Of a stretch of DNA of 64,000 bases, positions 30,064 through 40,793 are shown in pieces (the stretch's first letter is position 1; each line of letters begins with the position of its first letter). A program made the translations under genes and the position numbers. Under the pieces are notes generated by a model, which saw only the letters and a program-made list of their open reading frames with translations, was not told the DNA's origin and did no database searches. Source of the DNA: Pseudidiomarina donghaiensis (GTDB lineage: Bacteria > Pseudomonadota > Gammaproteobacteria > Enterobacterales > Alteromonadaceae); assembly GCF_900116895.1 (NCBI RefSeq), contig NZ_FPCF01000001.1, forward strand, positions 682,001 through 746,000, in the 5' to 3' direction.

Positions 30064-31924
30064 ATTTTTGTTCCTGCTCAAAGTAAAAGTCTAATAACTT
30101 ACGTGCCATGGGCGCGGCAACACTGCCGCCACCACCTAACGCATTTTCGACGGCAATAATCACAACAAGTTCCGGATTATCAGCCGGCGCGTAACCGACA
30201 TACATAGCGTTATCACGGTAGCGCTCGGCAATGTCCTCGGCATTGTATTCTTCTTCTTGGCCTAAGCTGCGAACCTGCGCTGTACCGGTTTTACCACCGC
30301 TCGTGTAGTTGGCTCCTTTAAATGCGTTGTGCGCCGTGCCTTTGATAGAGCTTACGGTTAAGTCCATGGCTTTTTTCGCAACGTTCCAATGTTTGTCGTT
30401 TTTCAACACCACGGGCTCTTTGTTTTCAACGACAGCTGGCAATTTAACTTCACCTTCTTGAATGGCGGCTAATAGTCGCGGTACCGGGCGCTGCCCGCTA
30501 TTAACCACGACCGCTGTACCAACCGCTAACTGAATGGGGGTTGTCGTCCAATAGCTTTGCCCGATACCAATAGACACGGTTTCGCCGGCATACCACGGTT
30601 GATTAAAACGCGCACGCTTCCATCCGCGAGATGGCATCACTGCCGCTGACTCTTCAGAAATATCAATGCCAGTGCGTTCGCCAAAACCATATTGAACCAT
30701 GTGGTCATGAATTTTATCGATACCAAGTTTTAACGCGAGGTCGTAATAAAAAGTATCGCAGCTTTCGACAATGGCATCGGTGACATTAACCCAACCATGG
30801 CCCCAAGCGAGCCAATCGCGATAGCGGTGGTCAACCCCTTCAATTTGAAACCAACCTGGGTCCCAAATTTTAGTGTCCGGTCGAATAATACCTTCATCTA
30901 ACCCAAGAATTGCAATTTGCGCTTTCACCGTTGAGGCGGGGGGGTAACCGCCCTGAGTTGAGCGGTTTAAGAGCGGTGAATGCTTTGAATTGAGTAAACT
31001 TTGGTATTGTGCATAAGAAATACCTTGAGCAAACCAATTGGGGTCATAACTCGGCTTGCTTACCATGGCCCGAATTGCCCCATCACGCGGGTCCATGAGT
31101 ATAATTGAGCCGCGGTCGTTGCCGAGTAAATCATGGGCGTACTGTTGCAGCTCGACGTCAAGTTCTAAGTGTAAGTCTTGACCGGGTACCGGTGGGTCAA
31201 TAGATAAAGTACGAATGCTGCGTCCATGAATATCTACTTCAACTTGTTGAAACCCAATTGTGCCGTGTAATAGTTCTTCGTAATAACGCTCAATGCCTAA
31301 TTTGCCGATAACTCGAGTTGCTGCATAGTTAGCTGATTTTTCTTGTTCTCGAAGGTTCGCGACGTCGCGGCTGTTTATTTTTGCCACATAGCCTAATGCG
31401 TGGGTGATCGCTTCACCGTAAGGGTAATGACGCACTAAGCGAGCCTCAATACTCACCCCTGGGAATTCGTGTTGTCGCGCGGCAAATTGTGCGGCTTGTT
31501 GCTCTGTTAAGCGATCGCGCAAAATAACCTGATTGAAGCGCCGTTCTCGGCGACGGTTTTCATGAAATTGCGCGATATCGTCGTCAGTGAGCTGAAGAAT
31601 CGCTTGCAACTGCGCTAGCGTTTGGTCTAAATCGGCGACTTTTTCTGGGGTGACTTCTAAACTAAGTACCGGCCGGTTCTCGGCCAACAAGCGGCCGCGG
31701 CGGTCATAAATCAAACCACGATTTGGCGCCAGTGGTACAACTTTAATACGGTTATCGTTGGAGCGAGTCTGTAGGCTTTGGTGCTCAACCACTTGTAATT
31801 GGTACATGTTGCTGAGCAGTACGCCAAACACGGCCACGACAATAATCAAACTGACAAAAACGCGACGTGCAAACAATGCCGCTTCAGCATGATGATCTCG
31901 AATAGTGACTCGTTTATGCTTCAT
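30050..31924 (-). CDS. mrdA: penicillin-binding protein 2
   Basis: Transpeptidase of the elongasome, working with RodA in rod-shape maintenance. It has one N-terminal transmembrane helix (about residues 19-42), a PBP dimer (pedestal) domain starting RGLIYDRRGRLLAENRPVL, then the transpeptidase with SxxK as PPASTVKAQ, SxN-type SCDTFYY and KTGTAQ. The 624 residues are typical. The order mrdA-rodA-mltB-rlpA-dacA follows the conserved mrd cluster, and rlmH lies 12 bases upstream. Confidence 0.96.
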   Translation of the reverse strand: MKHKRVTIRDHHAEAALFARRVFVSLIIVVAVFGVLLSNMYQLQVVEHQSLQTRSNDNRIKVVPLAPNRGLIYDRRGRLLAENRPVLSLEVTPEKVADLDQTLAQLQAILQLTDDDIAQFHENRRRERRFNQVILRDRLTEQQAAQFAARQHEFPGVSIEARLVRHYPYGEAITHALGYVAKINSRDVANLREQEKSANYAATRVIGKLGIERYYEELLHGTIGFQQVEVDIHGRSIRTLSIDPPVPGQDLHLELDVELQQYAHDLLGNDRGSIILMDPRDGAIRAMVSKPSYDPNWFAQGISYAQYQSLLNSKHSPLLNRSTQGGYPPASTVKAQIAILGLDEGIIRPDTKIWDPGWFQIEGVDHRYRDWLAWGHGWVNVTDAIVESCDTFYYDLALKLGIDKIHDHMVQYGFGERTGIDISEESAAVMPSRGWKRARFNQPWYAGETVSIGIGQSYWTTTPIQLAVGTAVVVNSGQRPVPRLLAAIQEGEVKLPAVVENKEPVVLKNDKHWNVAKKAMDLTVSSIKGTAHNAFKGANYTSGGKTGTAQVRSLGQEEEYNAEDIAERYRDNAMYVGYAPADNPELVVIIAVENALGGGGSVAAPMARKLLDFYFEQEQKYAQR

Positions 31925-31936
31925 TGGTGCTTTAGA

Positions 31937-32407
31937 TTACTCGCGATGGTAAGGATGGTTAGCGGTGACGCTCCAAGCCCGATATAAACTCTCTGCGATA
32001 ATGACACGCACCATGGGGTGAGGCAAGGTTAGCGGTGATAATGACCAACGCTCTTCAGCTGCAGCGATACACTCCGAGGCTAAACCCTCAGGGCCACCCA
32101 CCAGCAGACTGATATCACGCCCGTCCATCATCCAAGACTCTAAGCGGTTTGCTAGTTGAGGTGTAGTCCAGGCTTTACCAGTGACTTCGAGTGTCACAAT
32201 ACGGTCGCCTTTGCCCACTGCGGCGAGCATGGCTTCGCCTTCTTGCTTGAGTATGCGCGCAATATCAGCGTTTTTACCACGCTTTCCTGCGGCTACTTCA
32301 ATTAATTCCAGTTGGCAGTCATTTGGAAAACGTTTGGCGTAATTCTGGTAGCCCGTGCTGACCCAGTCGGGCATTTTTTGCCCGACAGCTATCAGCCGCA
32401 ATCGCAT
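31937..32407 (-). CDS. rlmH: 23S rRNA (pseudouridine1915-N3)-methyltransferase
   Basis: SPOUT-class methyltransferase that modifies pseudouridine 1915 in helix 69 of 23S rRNA in assembled 70S ribosomes. The 156 residues carry the knot motifs [12 protein letters not shown] and [24 protein letters not shown], and end in the conserved NHPYHRE. Its ATG overlaps the rsfS stop by one base (TAATG). Confidence 0.97.
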   Translation of the reverse strand: MRLRLIAVGQKMPDWVSTGYQNYAKRFPNDCQLELIEVAAGKRGKNADIARILKQEGEAMLAAVGKGDRIVTLEVTGKAWTTPQLANRLESWMMDGRDISLLVGGPEGLASECIAAAEERWSLSPLTLPHPMVRVIIAESLYRAWSVTANHPYHRE

Positions 32408-32730
32408 TATTTACGACTCCAAAGCTTTTCGAGCTCATAGAAATCGCGAATGGACTCTTGCATGATGTGGACAATCACATCGCCTAAATCAACTAAAACC
32501 CACTCAGAATGCTCGTGGCCTTCAATACCGATTGGTGGAATACCCTGATGCTTCGCTTCGGTTGCCACATGGTTGGCAATACTGCGGACATGAGTTTTCG
32601 AGTTGCCCGAACAGATGATCATGTATTCGGCTACATCGGTTTGGTCTTGTACATCGAGTACTTTAATGTCACGACCTTTTAAATCTTCAATTTTATCAAC
32701 GACGAAATCGCGTAATTGTTCAGCTTGCAA
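32407..32730 (-). CDS. rsfS: ribosome silencing factor RsfS
   Basis: Binds ribosomal protein L14 and blocks subunit joining when nutrients are short. The DUF143/RsfS fold is seen from [20 protein letters not shown] to [20 protein letters not shown]. At 107 residues it is standard. The start is TTG at 32730 with GGAG ten bases upstream. It precedes rlmH in a conserved pair. Confidence 0.95.
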   Translation of the reverse strand: MQAEQLRDFVVDKIEDLKGRDIKVLDVQDQTDVAEYMIICSGNSKTHVRSIANHVATEAKHQGIPPIGIEGHEHSEWVLVDLGDVIVHIMQESIRDFYELEKLWSRK

Positions 32731-32805
32731 GAGATCAACGCTCCACTTAATAAATAACCAGAAAAATAATGGCGCAGTTTAGCACGAAGCGAGGGTAAAA
32801 AGCAG

Positions 32806-33435
32806 CTAGCGATAGAGTTGATGTTCGGTAATATACTCAGCAACTGAAGCTGGTAACCAATGCTGCCAAGGGGCACCGGTTTGAATAGCGTTACGAATAG
32901 CCGTGGCGGAAATATCGTGGGCGGGCGTCTGCGCTATATAAACACGGCCGTGGTGTTGTTCGTGCAAAGCGGCGATAGATTGGACTTCGACTCCATGTAA
33001 CCATTGCTGTAATTGTTCGCAATAATGCCGCTTTGTATGTGGGCGCTGCATAACAACAAAGTGGGCATGATCAAGTAAATGCTGCCACTGATACCATTGC
33101 GGTAGCCCGGCAAAGGCGTCTTCGCCTAGCAAAAATATTAACTTATCGTTCGGCCAGCGTTGTGCTAATTGCTGCAGAGTGAGTGCGGTATAGGATTTAC
33201 GAGGTTGCTCTAATTCCCACGCCTCAGCCGCGCAGTAAGGTAGTTCTTTCGCGGCTAAAGCGGCCATGGCCAAACGTTGTTGGGCTGTCGCGCCAGGGTA
33301 ATCTCGATGTGGGGGTTGGGCACTTGGCATTAAATGCAAAATGTCAGCGCCTATTTGTTGTACAACATCAAGTGCTGGGCGCAAATGGCCCCAGTGAATA
33401 GGGTCAAAGGTGCCACCTAAAATTGCCCGTATCAT
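32806..33435 (-). CDS. nadD: nicotinate-nucleotide adenylyltransferase
   Basis: Adenylates nicotinate mononucleotide in NAD synthesis. The nucleotidyltransferase signature AILGGTFDPIHWGHLR opens the protein, and the C-terminal ISATAIRNAI carries the second conserved element. ATG 33435 overlaps the holA stop as ATGA; the frame extends to 33468 inside holA but without support. 209 residues. A 75-base gap separates it from rsfS. Confidence 0.95.
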   Translation of the reverse strand: MIRAILGGTFDPIHWGHLRPALDVVQQIGADILHLMPSAQPPHRDYPGATAQQRLAMAALAAKELPYCAAEAWELEQPRKSYTALTLQQLAQRWPNDKLIFLLGEDAFAGLPQWYQWQHLLDHAHFVVMQRPHTKRHYCEQLQQWLHGVEVQSIAALHEQHHGRVYIAQTPAHDISATAIRNAIQTGAPWQHWLPASVAEYITEHQLYR

Positions 33436-34466
33436 GGCCGTATGCCCAATACCTGTTGGGGGCGACAATATAAGGTGACTAAATGGGTTACCAATGTGGG
33501 GTAATGCTCGCCGCTGTCGCGTTTAAAGGCAAATTCAATACGAGTCAATAGCTCTGCCGCTTTACTGAGTGCCAGGGCTGGCATGCGCTGGCAGAACTGT
33601 CGATAGGCATTCTCTTGATTGCGCCACACGCCGTTGCGGCGACAGGCGTCACTAAAATTCGCAGCCTGTTGCAAGTTACTCACGGTTTGCCACTCACGTT
33701 GTAGCATCCAGTTTAAAATGGCTGGCTCAACGTCTTCTTCAAACAATCTTGCCAGACGGTGCAGAGCGTTTTCGAGGTCAGCTTGAATAACCGCTTCTTG
33801 TAATGCAAACACATTAAAACGACTTTGATCTTCCGCCGCAGTTTGTATTGCATTAGCAGTAATAGGCTGGGCGAGGTCGGATAAAGCTAGTTTTTGCAGC
33901 TCTTGGTCTAATGCGAGTAAGTTCCCTTCAAACCAGTCGGCTAATAGTTGCATCGCGGCACTATCTAGCTGAATATTATGTCGCTGCGCGCGGCTTTGAA
34001 CAAAGCGGGGCAGTGCCGCGCGATCTGGACTATTCGCAGTGACGACTAACCCTTGGCTCGTTAATTCTTTGTACCATTTGGCTTTAAGTTGCTCTTGTTT
34101 GAGTTTCGGGCCAACAACGACCAAAATTTGGTCAGTCGCGGGGGCTTGTGCGTACTGGCGCAGAGCATCGCCGCCATCACGACCGGGTTTGCCTTCTGGC
34201 ATTTCGAGTTCAACCAACCGCACGCTTGAAAATAAGCTTAAGCTGGCGCTTTGATCAAACAGTTGTTGCCAATCAAATTGACCGTCTTGTAACCATCGCA
34301 ACCGTTCATCAATACCTTGCTGCCGGGCTTGATGGCGTATAAGTTGCAGTGCATCGTCAATTAACAGTGGGCTATCGCCAAAAATACTCACAATAGGCGG
34401 CAAGCCTTGGCGTTCAAAGAAGCCGGGCAATTGTGCAGGAGTTACTTGCGCCGGTGAAGCTTGCAT
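33432..34466 (-). CDS. holA: DNA polymerase III subunit delta
   Basis: Clamp-opening subunit of the DNA polymerase III clamp loader. The 344-residue protein has the divergent AAA-like N-terminal domains (GDSPLLIDDALQLIR, then LVVVGPKLKQEQLKAKWYK) and the C-terminal collar region. Like other delta subunits it lacks a working P loop. It lies between lptE (eight bases upstream) and nadD (four-base overlap), the conserved leuS-lptE-holA-nadD order. Confidence 0.94.
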   Translation of the reverse strand: MQASPAQVTPAQLPGFFERQGLPPIVSIFGDSPLLIDDALQLIRHQARQQGIDERLRWLQDGQFDWQQLFDQSASLSLFSSVRLVELEMPEGKPGRDGGDALRQYAQAPATDQILVVVGPKLKQEQLKAKWYKELTSQGLVVTANSPDRAALPRFVQSRAQRHNIQLDSAAMQLLADWFEGNLLALDQELQKLALSDLAQPITANAIQTAAEDQSRFNVFALQEAVIQADLENALHRLARLFEEDVEPAILNWMLQREWQTVSNLQQAANFSDACRRNGVWRNQENAYRQFCQRMPALALSKAAELLTRIEFAFKRDSGEHYPTLVTHLVTLYCRPQQVLGIRP

Positions 34467-34474
34467 GTTGAGCC

Positions 34475-34966
34475 TTATTCGATTAATTGAGCAATGGTTT
34501 GACGCAATAGCTGACGTGCGGCTTCATCACGCATTTCACGCACTAACACCTCACGCTCGCGAGTTTTCGCAAGTGCAAAGTTTGGGTCATCTTGATAGTC
34601 ACGATAAACCTCAACTTGCAGCTCTCGCGGTGCTTTGTTGGGCAATAGCAGCTGATAATTTACCGTGTAAATAAGCTCGTACTCAGCAACTTGGCCCGAC
34701 TGCGACAAAGATAAAGTGCGCCGATCAAGTTGATCATTGATGACCATAACCACCAAACCAGCTTGCTCTGCAGCAACAATTTCAGCGCCAGCTAATTCGA
34801 AACGTTGTTTAAGAACACTACGAAACTCGCTAAACGCTGAGGCTTCAATAGCTACGTTATGCATGTTTGGCGGTAACTGATAACTATCACGCAAGTGAAA
34901 GCCACACCCAACCAAGGTGAGGGTGACCAACAGTATGACAAGATATTGCAGTAACTTACGCATCAT
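34475..34966 (-). CDS. lptE: LPS-assembly lipoprotein LptE
   Basis: Outer-membrane lipoprotein that plugs LptD and helps place lipopolysaccharide on the cell surface. The signal peptide ends in the lipobox LVGC. The mature part starts GFHLRDSYQLPPNMHNVAIE, typical of LptE, and the C-terminal helix is EMRDEAARQLLRQTIAQLIE. The length of 163 residues is normal. It lies between leuS and holA. Confidence 0.93.
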   Translation of the reverse strand: MMRKLLQYLVILLVTLTLVGCGFHLRDSYQLPPNMHNVAIEASAFSEFRSVLKQRFELAGAEIVAAEQAGLVVMVINDQLDRRTLSLSQSGQVAEYELIYTVNYQLLLPNKAPRELQVEVYRDYQDDPNFALAKTREREVLVREMRDEAARQLLRQTIAQLIE

Positions 34967-35000
34967 AAGTAGCTATTGTTCCATGTTAGTTTGCGACAAT

Positions 35001-37598
35001 CTAGTTAGCCACAATGTTAAACAGCTTGCCCGGTACATAAATTTGCTTACGTACTGTTTTGCCGTCAATAAAACGCTGTACGTTGTCGTCGGCCATGGCC
35101 ACTGCGGTAACTTGCTCTTGTGTTGCATCCGCCGGTACGGTGATTTTACTACGTACTTTGCCGTTTACCTGCACTACAACAAGTACCGAAGTTTCAACCA
35201 GAGCACTTTCGTCAAAGCTAGGCCACGGGGCAAAGTTAATGTCGCTGGTGTGGCCTAATGCTTGCCACAGGGCTTCACTTAAGTGCGGGGTAATCGGTGC
35301 TAGCATACGCACGACAGCGTCAATGGCTTCAGCCATAATACCGCGATCAAGCTCACCGTCTAATGGCGCTTTTTGTAATCGATTAAGCAATTCCATCACT
35401 GCAGCAATGGCGGTGTTAAATTGCTGACGACGGCCCATGTCGTCGGAGACTTTTTGAATGGTGCGATGTACTTCGCGACGCAGTTCTTGCTGTGCATCGC
35501 TCGCTTGTTCCCAAGCTTGACTGCGCGGCTGCTCAGCAACCTCCACAAAGTCGCCAACCAAGCGCCAAACACGGCGTAAGAAACGCTGCGCGCCTTCAAC
35601 ACCAGAGTCAGCCCACTCCAGCGTTGCTTCTGGTGGCGCCGCGAACATCATAAATAAACGGACGGTGTCTGCGCCGTATTTGTCGATCATAACCTGTGGG
35701 TCAATGCCATTGTTCTTTGACTTCGACATTTTGGTCATGCCGCCATGGGTAACTGGCTTACCGTCGCTACGTAATATTGCTTCAACAATGCGGCCTTTTT
35801 CGTCGCGGCGAATATCCACGTCAAGCGGTGAATACCACGTGATTTTACCCGAGGCGTCTTCGCGGAAATAACTGTCAGCTAAAACCATGCCTTGGGTTAG
35901 TAAGCGTTTGAATGGTTCATCTGAACTCACTAAGCCGGTGTCGCGCAGTAACTTATGGAAAAAGCGAGCATAGAGCAGATGCAAAATTGCGTGTTCAATA
36001 CCACCAATATATTGATCAACAGGCAGCCAATAGTTGGCTTGCTCAGGGTTTAGCATGCCGTCATGAAAATTAGCGCTACAGTAGCGTGCGTAGTACCACG
36101 ACGACTCCATAAAGGTGTCGAAGGTGTCAGTTTCATGTTCGGCAGGTTGACCGTTATAGGTGGTTTTGCGCCAGTTTTCATCGGCTTTAATTGGCGACGT
36201 TGTACCGTCCATAACCACGTCTTCTGGCAGGCGCACTGGCAATTGGTCGGCTGGAACAGGAACCGACTCACCATTTTCTAAGTTCAACATTGGAATTGGG
36301 GTACCCCAATAACGTTGCCGCGAAACGCCCCAATCGCGCAGGCGATAATTGACTTGGCGGCGGCCAATGCCGCGTTGCTCGAGCACATCAGCAATGGCAT
36401 TAAACGCGTCATCGCTGCTTAAGCCATTATATTGGCCCGAATTAATGGTTGTGCCTTTGGTGGTAATCGCACCTGCGGCAATATCTTCATCGCCGCTAGC
36501 CGGGTCAATAACCACTTGAATAGGTAAGTTGTACGCGGTCGCAAATTCCCAATCTCGTTGGTCGTGTGCTGGTACCGCCATAACGGCACCAGAGCCGTAA
36601 TCCATCAAAACAAAGTTAGCAACCCACACAGGAATTTCTTCGCCGGTCATGGGGTGAACGGCGCGCACGCCGGTGTCCATACCTTTTTTGTCAATGGTCG
36701 CCAAGTCGGCTTCGGCCATTTTGGTGTTTTTAATGGACTCAATAAATTGCGCTAGCTCAGGATTATTTTGCGCCGCTTGCTGTGCTAACGGGTGCTGTGC
36801 AGCTACCGCCATATAAGTGACACCATATAAGGTGTCTGGGCGAGTAGTGTAAACCGTTAAGTGCTCAGCGCTGTTGGCGATAGTGAAGTCAATTTCGACA
36901 CCTTCAGAGCGACCAATCCAGTTGCGCTGCATGGTTTTAACTTGCTCTGGCCAACCGTCTAACTGGTCAAGATCGCTCAGTAGTTCATCCGCATAGTCGG
37001 TGATTTTAATAAACCATTGCGGAATTTCTTTCTGTTCAACCAATGCACCTGAGCGCCAACCACGACCGTCAATAACTTGCTCGTTAGCAAGTACGGTTTG
37101 GTCTATTGGGTCCCAATTGACGGTGGCGTTTTTCTTGTACACTAAGCCTTTCTCAAAAAGTTTAGTGAAAAACCATTGTTCCCAACGGTAATATTCAGGG
37201 GTACAGGTCGCAATTTCGCGCGACCAGTCATATCCAAAACCAAGTGATTTAAGCTGGTTACGCATGTAATCAATGTTTTGGTAAGTCCACTTTGCGGGGG
37301 CAGTTTTGTTTTGGATAGCCGCATTTTCTGCAGGTAAGCCGAAGGCGTCCCAACCCATTGGTTGCAACACGTTTTTACCTTGCATGCGCTCAAACCGTGC
37401 CACAACATCACCTAAAGTGTAGTTACGCACATGGCCCATGTGTAGCTTGCCGCTGGGGTAAGGGAACATTGACAAACAATAAAATTTTTCTTTGTTTGGG
37501 TCTTCGTTAACTGTAAAAACCTGATCACGTTCCCAACGTTGTTGAACCGCCGGTTCTACAACGGACGGATCATACTGTTCCGCTATTTTTTCTGCCAT
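35001..37598 (-). CDS. leuS: leucyl-tRNA synthetase
   Basis: Class I synthetase charging tRNA-Leu. The HIGH motif is in [19 protein letters not shown] and the KMSKS motif in [15 protein letters not shown]. The CP1 editing domain (about residues 220-420) has the [13 protein letters not shown] threonine-rich region and the conserved [14 protein letters not shown]. The anticodon-binding and C-terminal domains complete 865 residues. Three tRNA-Leu genes are in the same window. It leads the leuS-lptE-holA-nadD run. Confidence 0.98.
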   Translation of the reverse strand: MAEKIAEQYDPSVVEPAVQQRWERDQVFTVNEDPNKEKFYCLSMFPYPSGKLHMGHVRNYTLGDVVARFERMQGKNVLQPMGWDAFGLPAENAAIQNKTAPAKWTYQNIDYMRNQLKSLGFGYDWSREIATCTPEYYRWEQWFFTKLFEKGLVYKKNATVNWDPIDQTVLANEQVIDGRGWRSGALVEQKEIPQWFIKITDYADELLSDLDQLDGWPEQVKTMQRNWIGRSEGVEIDFTIANSAEHLTVYTTRPDTLYGVTYMAVAAQHPLAQQAAQNNPELAQFIESIKNTKMAEADLATIDKKGMDTGVRAVHPMTGEEIPVWVANFVLMDYGSGAVMAVPAHDQRDWEFATAYNLPIQVVIDPASGDEDIAAGAITTKGTTINSGQYNGLSSDDAFNAIADVLEQRGIGRRQVNYRLRDWGVSRQRYWGTPIPMLNLENGESVPVPADQLPVRLPEDVVMDGTTSPIKADENWRKTTYNGQPAEHETDTFDTFMESSWYYARYCSANFHDGMLNPEQANYWLPVDQYIGGIEHAILHLLYARFFHKLLRDTGLVSSDEPFKRLLTQGMVLADSYFREDASGKITWYSPLDVDIRRDEKGRIVEAILRSDGKPVTHGGMTKMSKSKNNGIDPQVMIDKYGADTVRLFMMFAAPPEATLEWADSGVEGAQRFLRRVWRLVGDFVEVAEQPRSQAWEQASDAQQELRREVHRTIQKVSDDMGRRQQFNTAIAAVMELLNRLQKAPLDGELDRGIMAEAIDAVVRMLAPITPHLSEALWQALGHTSDINFAPWPSFDESALVETSVLVVVQVNGKVRSKITVPADATQEQVTAVAMADDNVQRFIDGKTVRKQIYVPGKLFNIVAN

Positions 37599-37628
37599 TT
37601 GACTATCCGTATAACTGCTTAATTAAAA

Positions 37629-37820
37629 TTAAAGTGCGTACCACATCATTAACATGACAACCACGCCAAACAACCCGAAAAATGCGTATTCAAGGCGCTC
37701 GCGCTGTTGAGTGTCACGGTTTTCATGACGGTGGAAAACAAACATACCTAGGCTAGAAACACCTAAAGTACCAGAGGCAACTAAGAGTGCGAATAATAGT
37801 GCAGCAATTACATTTTCCAT
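37629..37820 (-). CDS. small two-helix membrane protein, unknown
   Basis: A 63-residue protein with two hydrophobic segments (about 5-28 and 46-62) joined by a charged loop, FHRHENRDTQQRERLEY. I do not recognise a family. It has a proper start, ATG with GGAG eight bases upstream, and it fits between leuS (30 bases) and lnt (48 bases) on the same strand, so it is probably real. It may act as a small inner-membrane regulator or subunit, but nothing in the sequence shows which. Confidence 0.7.
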   Translation of the reverse strand: MENVIAALLFALLVASGTLGVSSLGMFVFHRHENRDTQQRERLEYAFFGLFGVVVMLMMWYAL

Positions 37821-37868
37821 GGTGTGTCTCCATGTGGTGACTGATAAAAGGGATTGAATGTGGCTAGT

Positions 37869-39413
37869 TTACTGATTTTGCTTGCGCTTGACCACGCCGA
37901 AATTGGGGAAATATGACGCCAATCGCAGTAAAAGTCCGATTAGTGCAATAAAGCCAGCAAATAGCCATGCGCCTAAACTGCCAATTTTGTGGTAGAGCGT
38001 TTGCCCGGTAACCACGTCAACCTTCGTACTTAATGCGGTCGCGGTAAATTGTGGGGCGCGGCCTAATTCGTTGCCGAAGGCGTCAACAACCGCACTAATA
38101 CCATTGTTGGTAGCGCGTAACAGTGGCCGCCCAAGTTCAAGGGCACGCATGCGGGCAATTTGCATGTGCTGGGCGGGGCCGTGAGAAGCACCAAACCAGG
38201 TGTCGTTACTCACGGTTAAAATATAGTCGGTGCTGGTTTGAACATTGTCACGCACTTGCTCTGGGAATGCGATTTCGTAGCAAATGGCGCCGGCCAGTTG
38301 AAAGCCATTGGCGCGCAAGTTTGCTTGCTGATAATCGCCTCGGCTGAACGAGCTCATGGGCAAGTCAAATAATGGCGCTAAGGGGCGCAATAAGTCTTCA
38401 AAGGGTACAAATTCACCAATAGGTAGCAACTGATGCTTCTGGTAACGATTAGTGTGACCATGCGCGTACGGCTCGATGATATTGTGCGGTGCGTCTTGGC
38501 CAAGCACAATCATGGTGTTGAAATACTCACGGTTTTGATAATCAATAATGCCAGTAATTAATGTGGTATCGGTGGCCACCAGTGCGTTGTGAATATTGGT
38601 TAGCACATCGTCCGTGTAGGGTTCTGGCATGGTCACCGCAGACTCTGGCCAAACAATAATATCGTGGCTGTCGTAATGGGGTCGGCTTAAGTCCAGATAA
38701 GTCATTAACGACTGCCAATGCTGATCAGGGTTCCACTTAATGGATTGCTCAATATTACCTTGTACCAGCAATACGCGAGCTTGTTCACCGGTGTTGTGAA
38801 TGGGGCTCAGCCACGGCAGCGCGAACGGCACAACTAGTAACACAAACGCCGTGAGGCCAAAGCGCTTTTGTCGCTGTTGCGCCCATACAACCAAGCAAAT
38901 AGCGATGGCCCACAGTACCGTAGTAATACCGCTGCCACCAAGCCATGGGGCATAGTTGCCCAACCAGCTGTCAGTTTGGGTGTAACCTAATTCAAGCCAC
39001 GGGAAGCCGGTAAACAACCAACCGCGCAGGCTCTCAGCAATTAGCCAAGTGAGCGGCAGCATAGCGATGGCCGCTGAGCCAAGCCAACGTTCGGTATACT
39101 TCCATAGGTACAGCGCAAGGGCAGGGAACAGTGATAAATACAGAAAGAGTGCGGCCAGTACGCCAACTGAAGCTGGCACAGGTAGGCCGCCAAACTGGTC
39201 GATACTGACGTAAATCCAGCTTAAGCCGGCACTAAACCAACCGAGGCCAAAGTAGTAGCCAATTCGCCATGCAGCGCCTGGGCTGGCATGGCGGGTTAGC
39301 CACAGTAATCCGACCAACACAGGCAGTACTAACCAAGCCTGTTGAAACGGTGCGTAACTAAAAATTAGGCTGCCACCTAGTAATAACGCAGCGAGTCGGG
39401 TTTTGTTGTTCAT
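37869..39413 (-). CDS. lnt: apolipoprotein N-acyltransferase
   Basis: Adds the third acyl chain to the N-terminal Cys of lipoproteins at the periplasmic face of the inner membrane. N-terminal transmembrane helices (about 1-210) precede a nitrilase-type domain with the Glu-Lys-Cys triad in VWPESAVTM, KHQLLPIGEFVPFE and GAICYEIAFPE. A last helix lies near the C terminus. 514 residues. Its ATG directly abuts the corC stop codon. This window encodes the substrates RlpA, LptE, LolB and NlpI. Confidence 0.96.
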   Translation of the reverse strand: MNNKTRLAALLLGGSLIFSYAPFQQAWLVLPVLVGLLWLTRHASPGAAWRIGYYFGLGWFSAGLSWIYVSIDQFGGLPVPASVGVLAALFLYLSLFPALALYLWKYTERWLGSAAIAMLPLTWLIAESLRGWLFTGFPWLELGYTQTDSWLGNYAPWLGGSGITTVLWAIAICLVVWAQQRQKRFGLTAFVLLVVPFALPWLSPIHNTGEQARVLLVQGNIEQSIKWNPDQHWQSLMTYLDLSRPHYDSHDIIVWPESAVTMPEPYTDDVLTNIHNALVATDTTLITGIIDYQNREYFNTMIVLGQDAPHNIIEPYAHGHTNRYQKHQLLPIGEFVPFEDLLRPLAPLFDLPMSSFSRGDYQQANLRANGFQLAGAICYEIAFPEQVRDNVQTSTDYILTVSNDTWFGASHGPAQHMQIARMRALELGRPLLRATNNGISAVVDAFGNELGRAPQFTATALSTKVDVVTGQTLYHKIGSLGAWLFAGFIALIGLLLRLASYFPNFGVVKRKQNQ

Positions 39414-40292
39414 CTAGTCGGCATCTACAGCGTTGCCGGTATCCGCAATGGTTACCTGAAGTTGCTGAATGCGGCGTTTATCTGCGCCGGTGACTTTAAA
39501 TAGCATACCACCCAAGGTGAGCTCCTCGCCTATTTGTGGCAAGTGACCAAAGCCGTGGGCAACCATGCCACCAATGGTGTCGTATTCTTCGTCACCAAAG
39601 TTGGTGTTGAAGTAGTCGTTAAAGTCTTCGATGGTGGTGAGGGCTTTGACCGAATACCGTGATTTATTAATACGGCGAATATCGGCTTTGTTATCTTCGT
39701 TGTAATCGGTTTCGTCTTCAATTTCGCCGACAATTTCTTCCAGAATATCTTCAATGGTCACCAAACCGGAAACACCGCCGTATTCGTCCACCACAATCGC
39801 CATATGGTAGCGTTGTGAGCGAAACTCTTTCAGCAGTACGTCAACGCGCTTGCTTTCAGGCACAATAACGGCTGGGCGAATAACACTAGCCAATGAGAAC
39901 TCGTTGTCGGTCATTCCAAAGCCATAGGCAAGAAGGTCTTTGGCTAACAAAATACCTTCAATATGGTCTTTGTTTTCACTAACCACAGGGTAGCGGCTGT
40001 GCTGGGCATCAATAACCAGCGGCAAAAACGACTCAACGCTTTGGTTGATATCAATAGTGACCATTTGTGAACGGGGCACCATAATGTCGCGTACTTTTAA
40101 CTCGGCAACGTCAAGCACACCCTCGATCATTTCTTTGGTGTCGTTGTCGATAAGATCGCGTTCTTCGGCGTCTTGAATTAAATCAACTAACTCTTCGCGG
40201 CTGTTCGGTTCTCCGGTGAACATTTGCAACAGTTTGGTTGCCCATGTTTTACGCGCAGAACCGTTGGTAGAGTGTGGATTGTCATCGCTCAT
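39414..40292 (-). CDS. corC: CorC-type CBS-domain protein
   Basis: Cytoplasmic protein linked to magnesium and cobalt efflux. Two CBS domains (about residues 65-185) begin [15 protein letters not shown] and include [20 protein letters not shown]; a C-terminal CorC_HlyC domain follows ([16 protein letters not shown]). ATG 40292 gives [11 protein letters not shown], like E. coli CorC. ATG 40310, right after the ybeY stop, is an in-frame alternative that adds six residues. It sits in the conserved ybeZ-ybeY-corC-lnt operon. Confidence 0.94.
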   Translation of the reverse strand: MSDDNPHSTNGSARKTWATKLLQMFTGEPNSREELVDLIQDAEERDLIDNDTKEMIEGVLDVAELKVRDIMVPRSQMVTIDINQSVESFLPLVIDAQHSRYPVVSENKDHIEGILLAKDLLAYGFGMTDNEFSLASVIRPAVIVPESKRVDVLLKEFRSQRYHMAIVVDEYGGVSGLVTIEDILEEIVGEIEDETDYNEDNKADIRRINKSRYSVKALTTIEDFNDYFNTNFGDEEYDTIGGMVAHGFGHLPQIGEELTLGGMLFKVTGADKRRIQQLQVTIADTGNAVDAD

Positions 40293-40310
40293 GTGCTGTT
40301 TTTGCTCCAT

Positions 40311-40793
40311 TTAATGCTGGTTATCAGCGAAATCATCAGCATAAGGGTCAGCGTACCCTAGTGCTGCAAGAATAGTTGCTTCGAGCTGTTCCATGTGCTC
40401 GGCTTCGTCGTCTTCTATATGGTCATAACCTAGCAAATGCAAGGTGCCGTGTACAACCATATGCGCCCAATGGGCTTGAAGTGGTTTGTGTTGTTTGTCG
40501 GCCTCATCAGTAACAACTGCCGCACAAATAACCAAGTCACCTAATAAATTCACCGGCAGCGGCACTGGCGACTCGAAAGGGAACGACAACACATTGGTGG
40601 CATAGTCTTTGCCACGGTATTGTTGATTTAACTCAAGACCCTCTTCAGGGTCAACAATACGAATGGTTAATTCTGCTTCTTGTTGGTGATTCACATGCAA
40701 CAAGACTGCTTCTACCCAGCTTTCAAAAGACGCCTCTGAGGGTAAGTTGTCTGCATTGCAGGCCACCTGCAAGTCTACGCTAACGTTACTCAT
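40311..40793 (-). CDS. ybeY: endoribonuclease YbeY
   Basis: Single-strand-specific metal-dependent RNase that matures the 16S rRNA 3' end and takes part in ribosome quality control. The zinc motif [11 protein letters not shown] (H-x3-H-x5-H) is intact near residue 120. [15 protein letters not shown] upstream is also conserved. 160 residues. The start overlaps the ybeZ stop by four bases. Confidence 0.96.
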   Translation of the reverse strand: MSNVSVDLQVACNADNLPSEASFESWVEAVLLHVNHQQEAELTIRIVDPEEGLELNQQYRGKDYATNVLSFPFESPVPLPVNLLGDLVICAAVVTDEADKQHKPLQAHWAHMVVHGTLHLLGYDHIEDDEAEHMEQLEATILAALGYADPYADDFADNQH

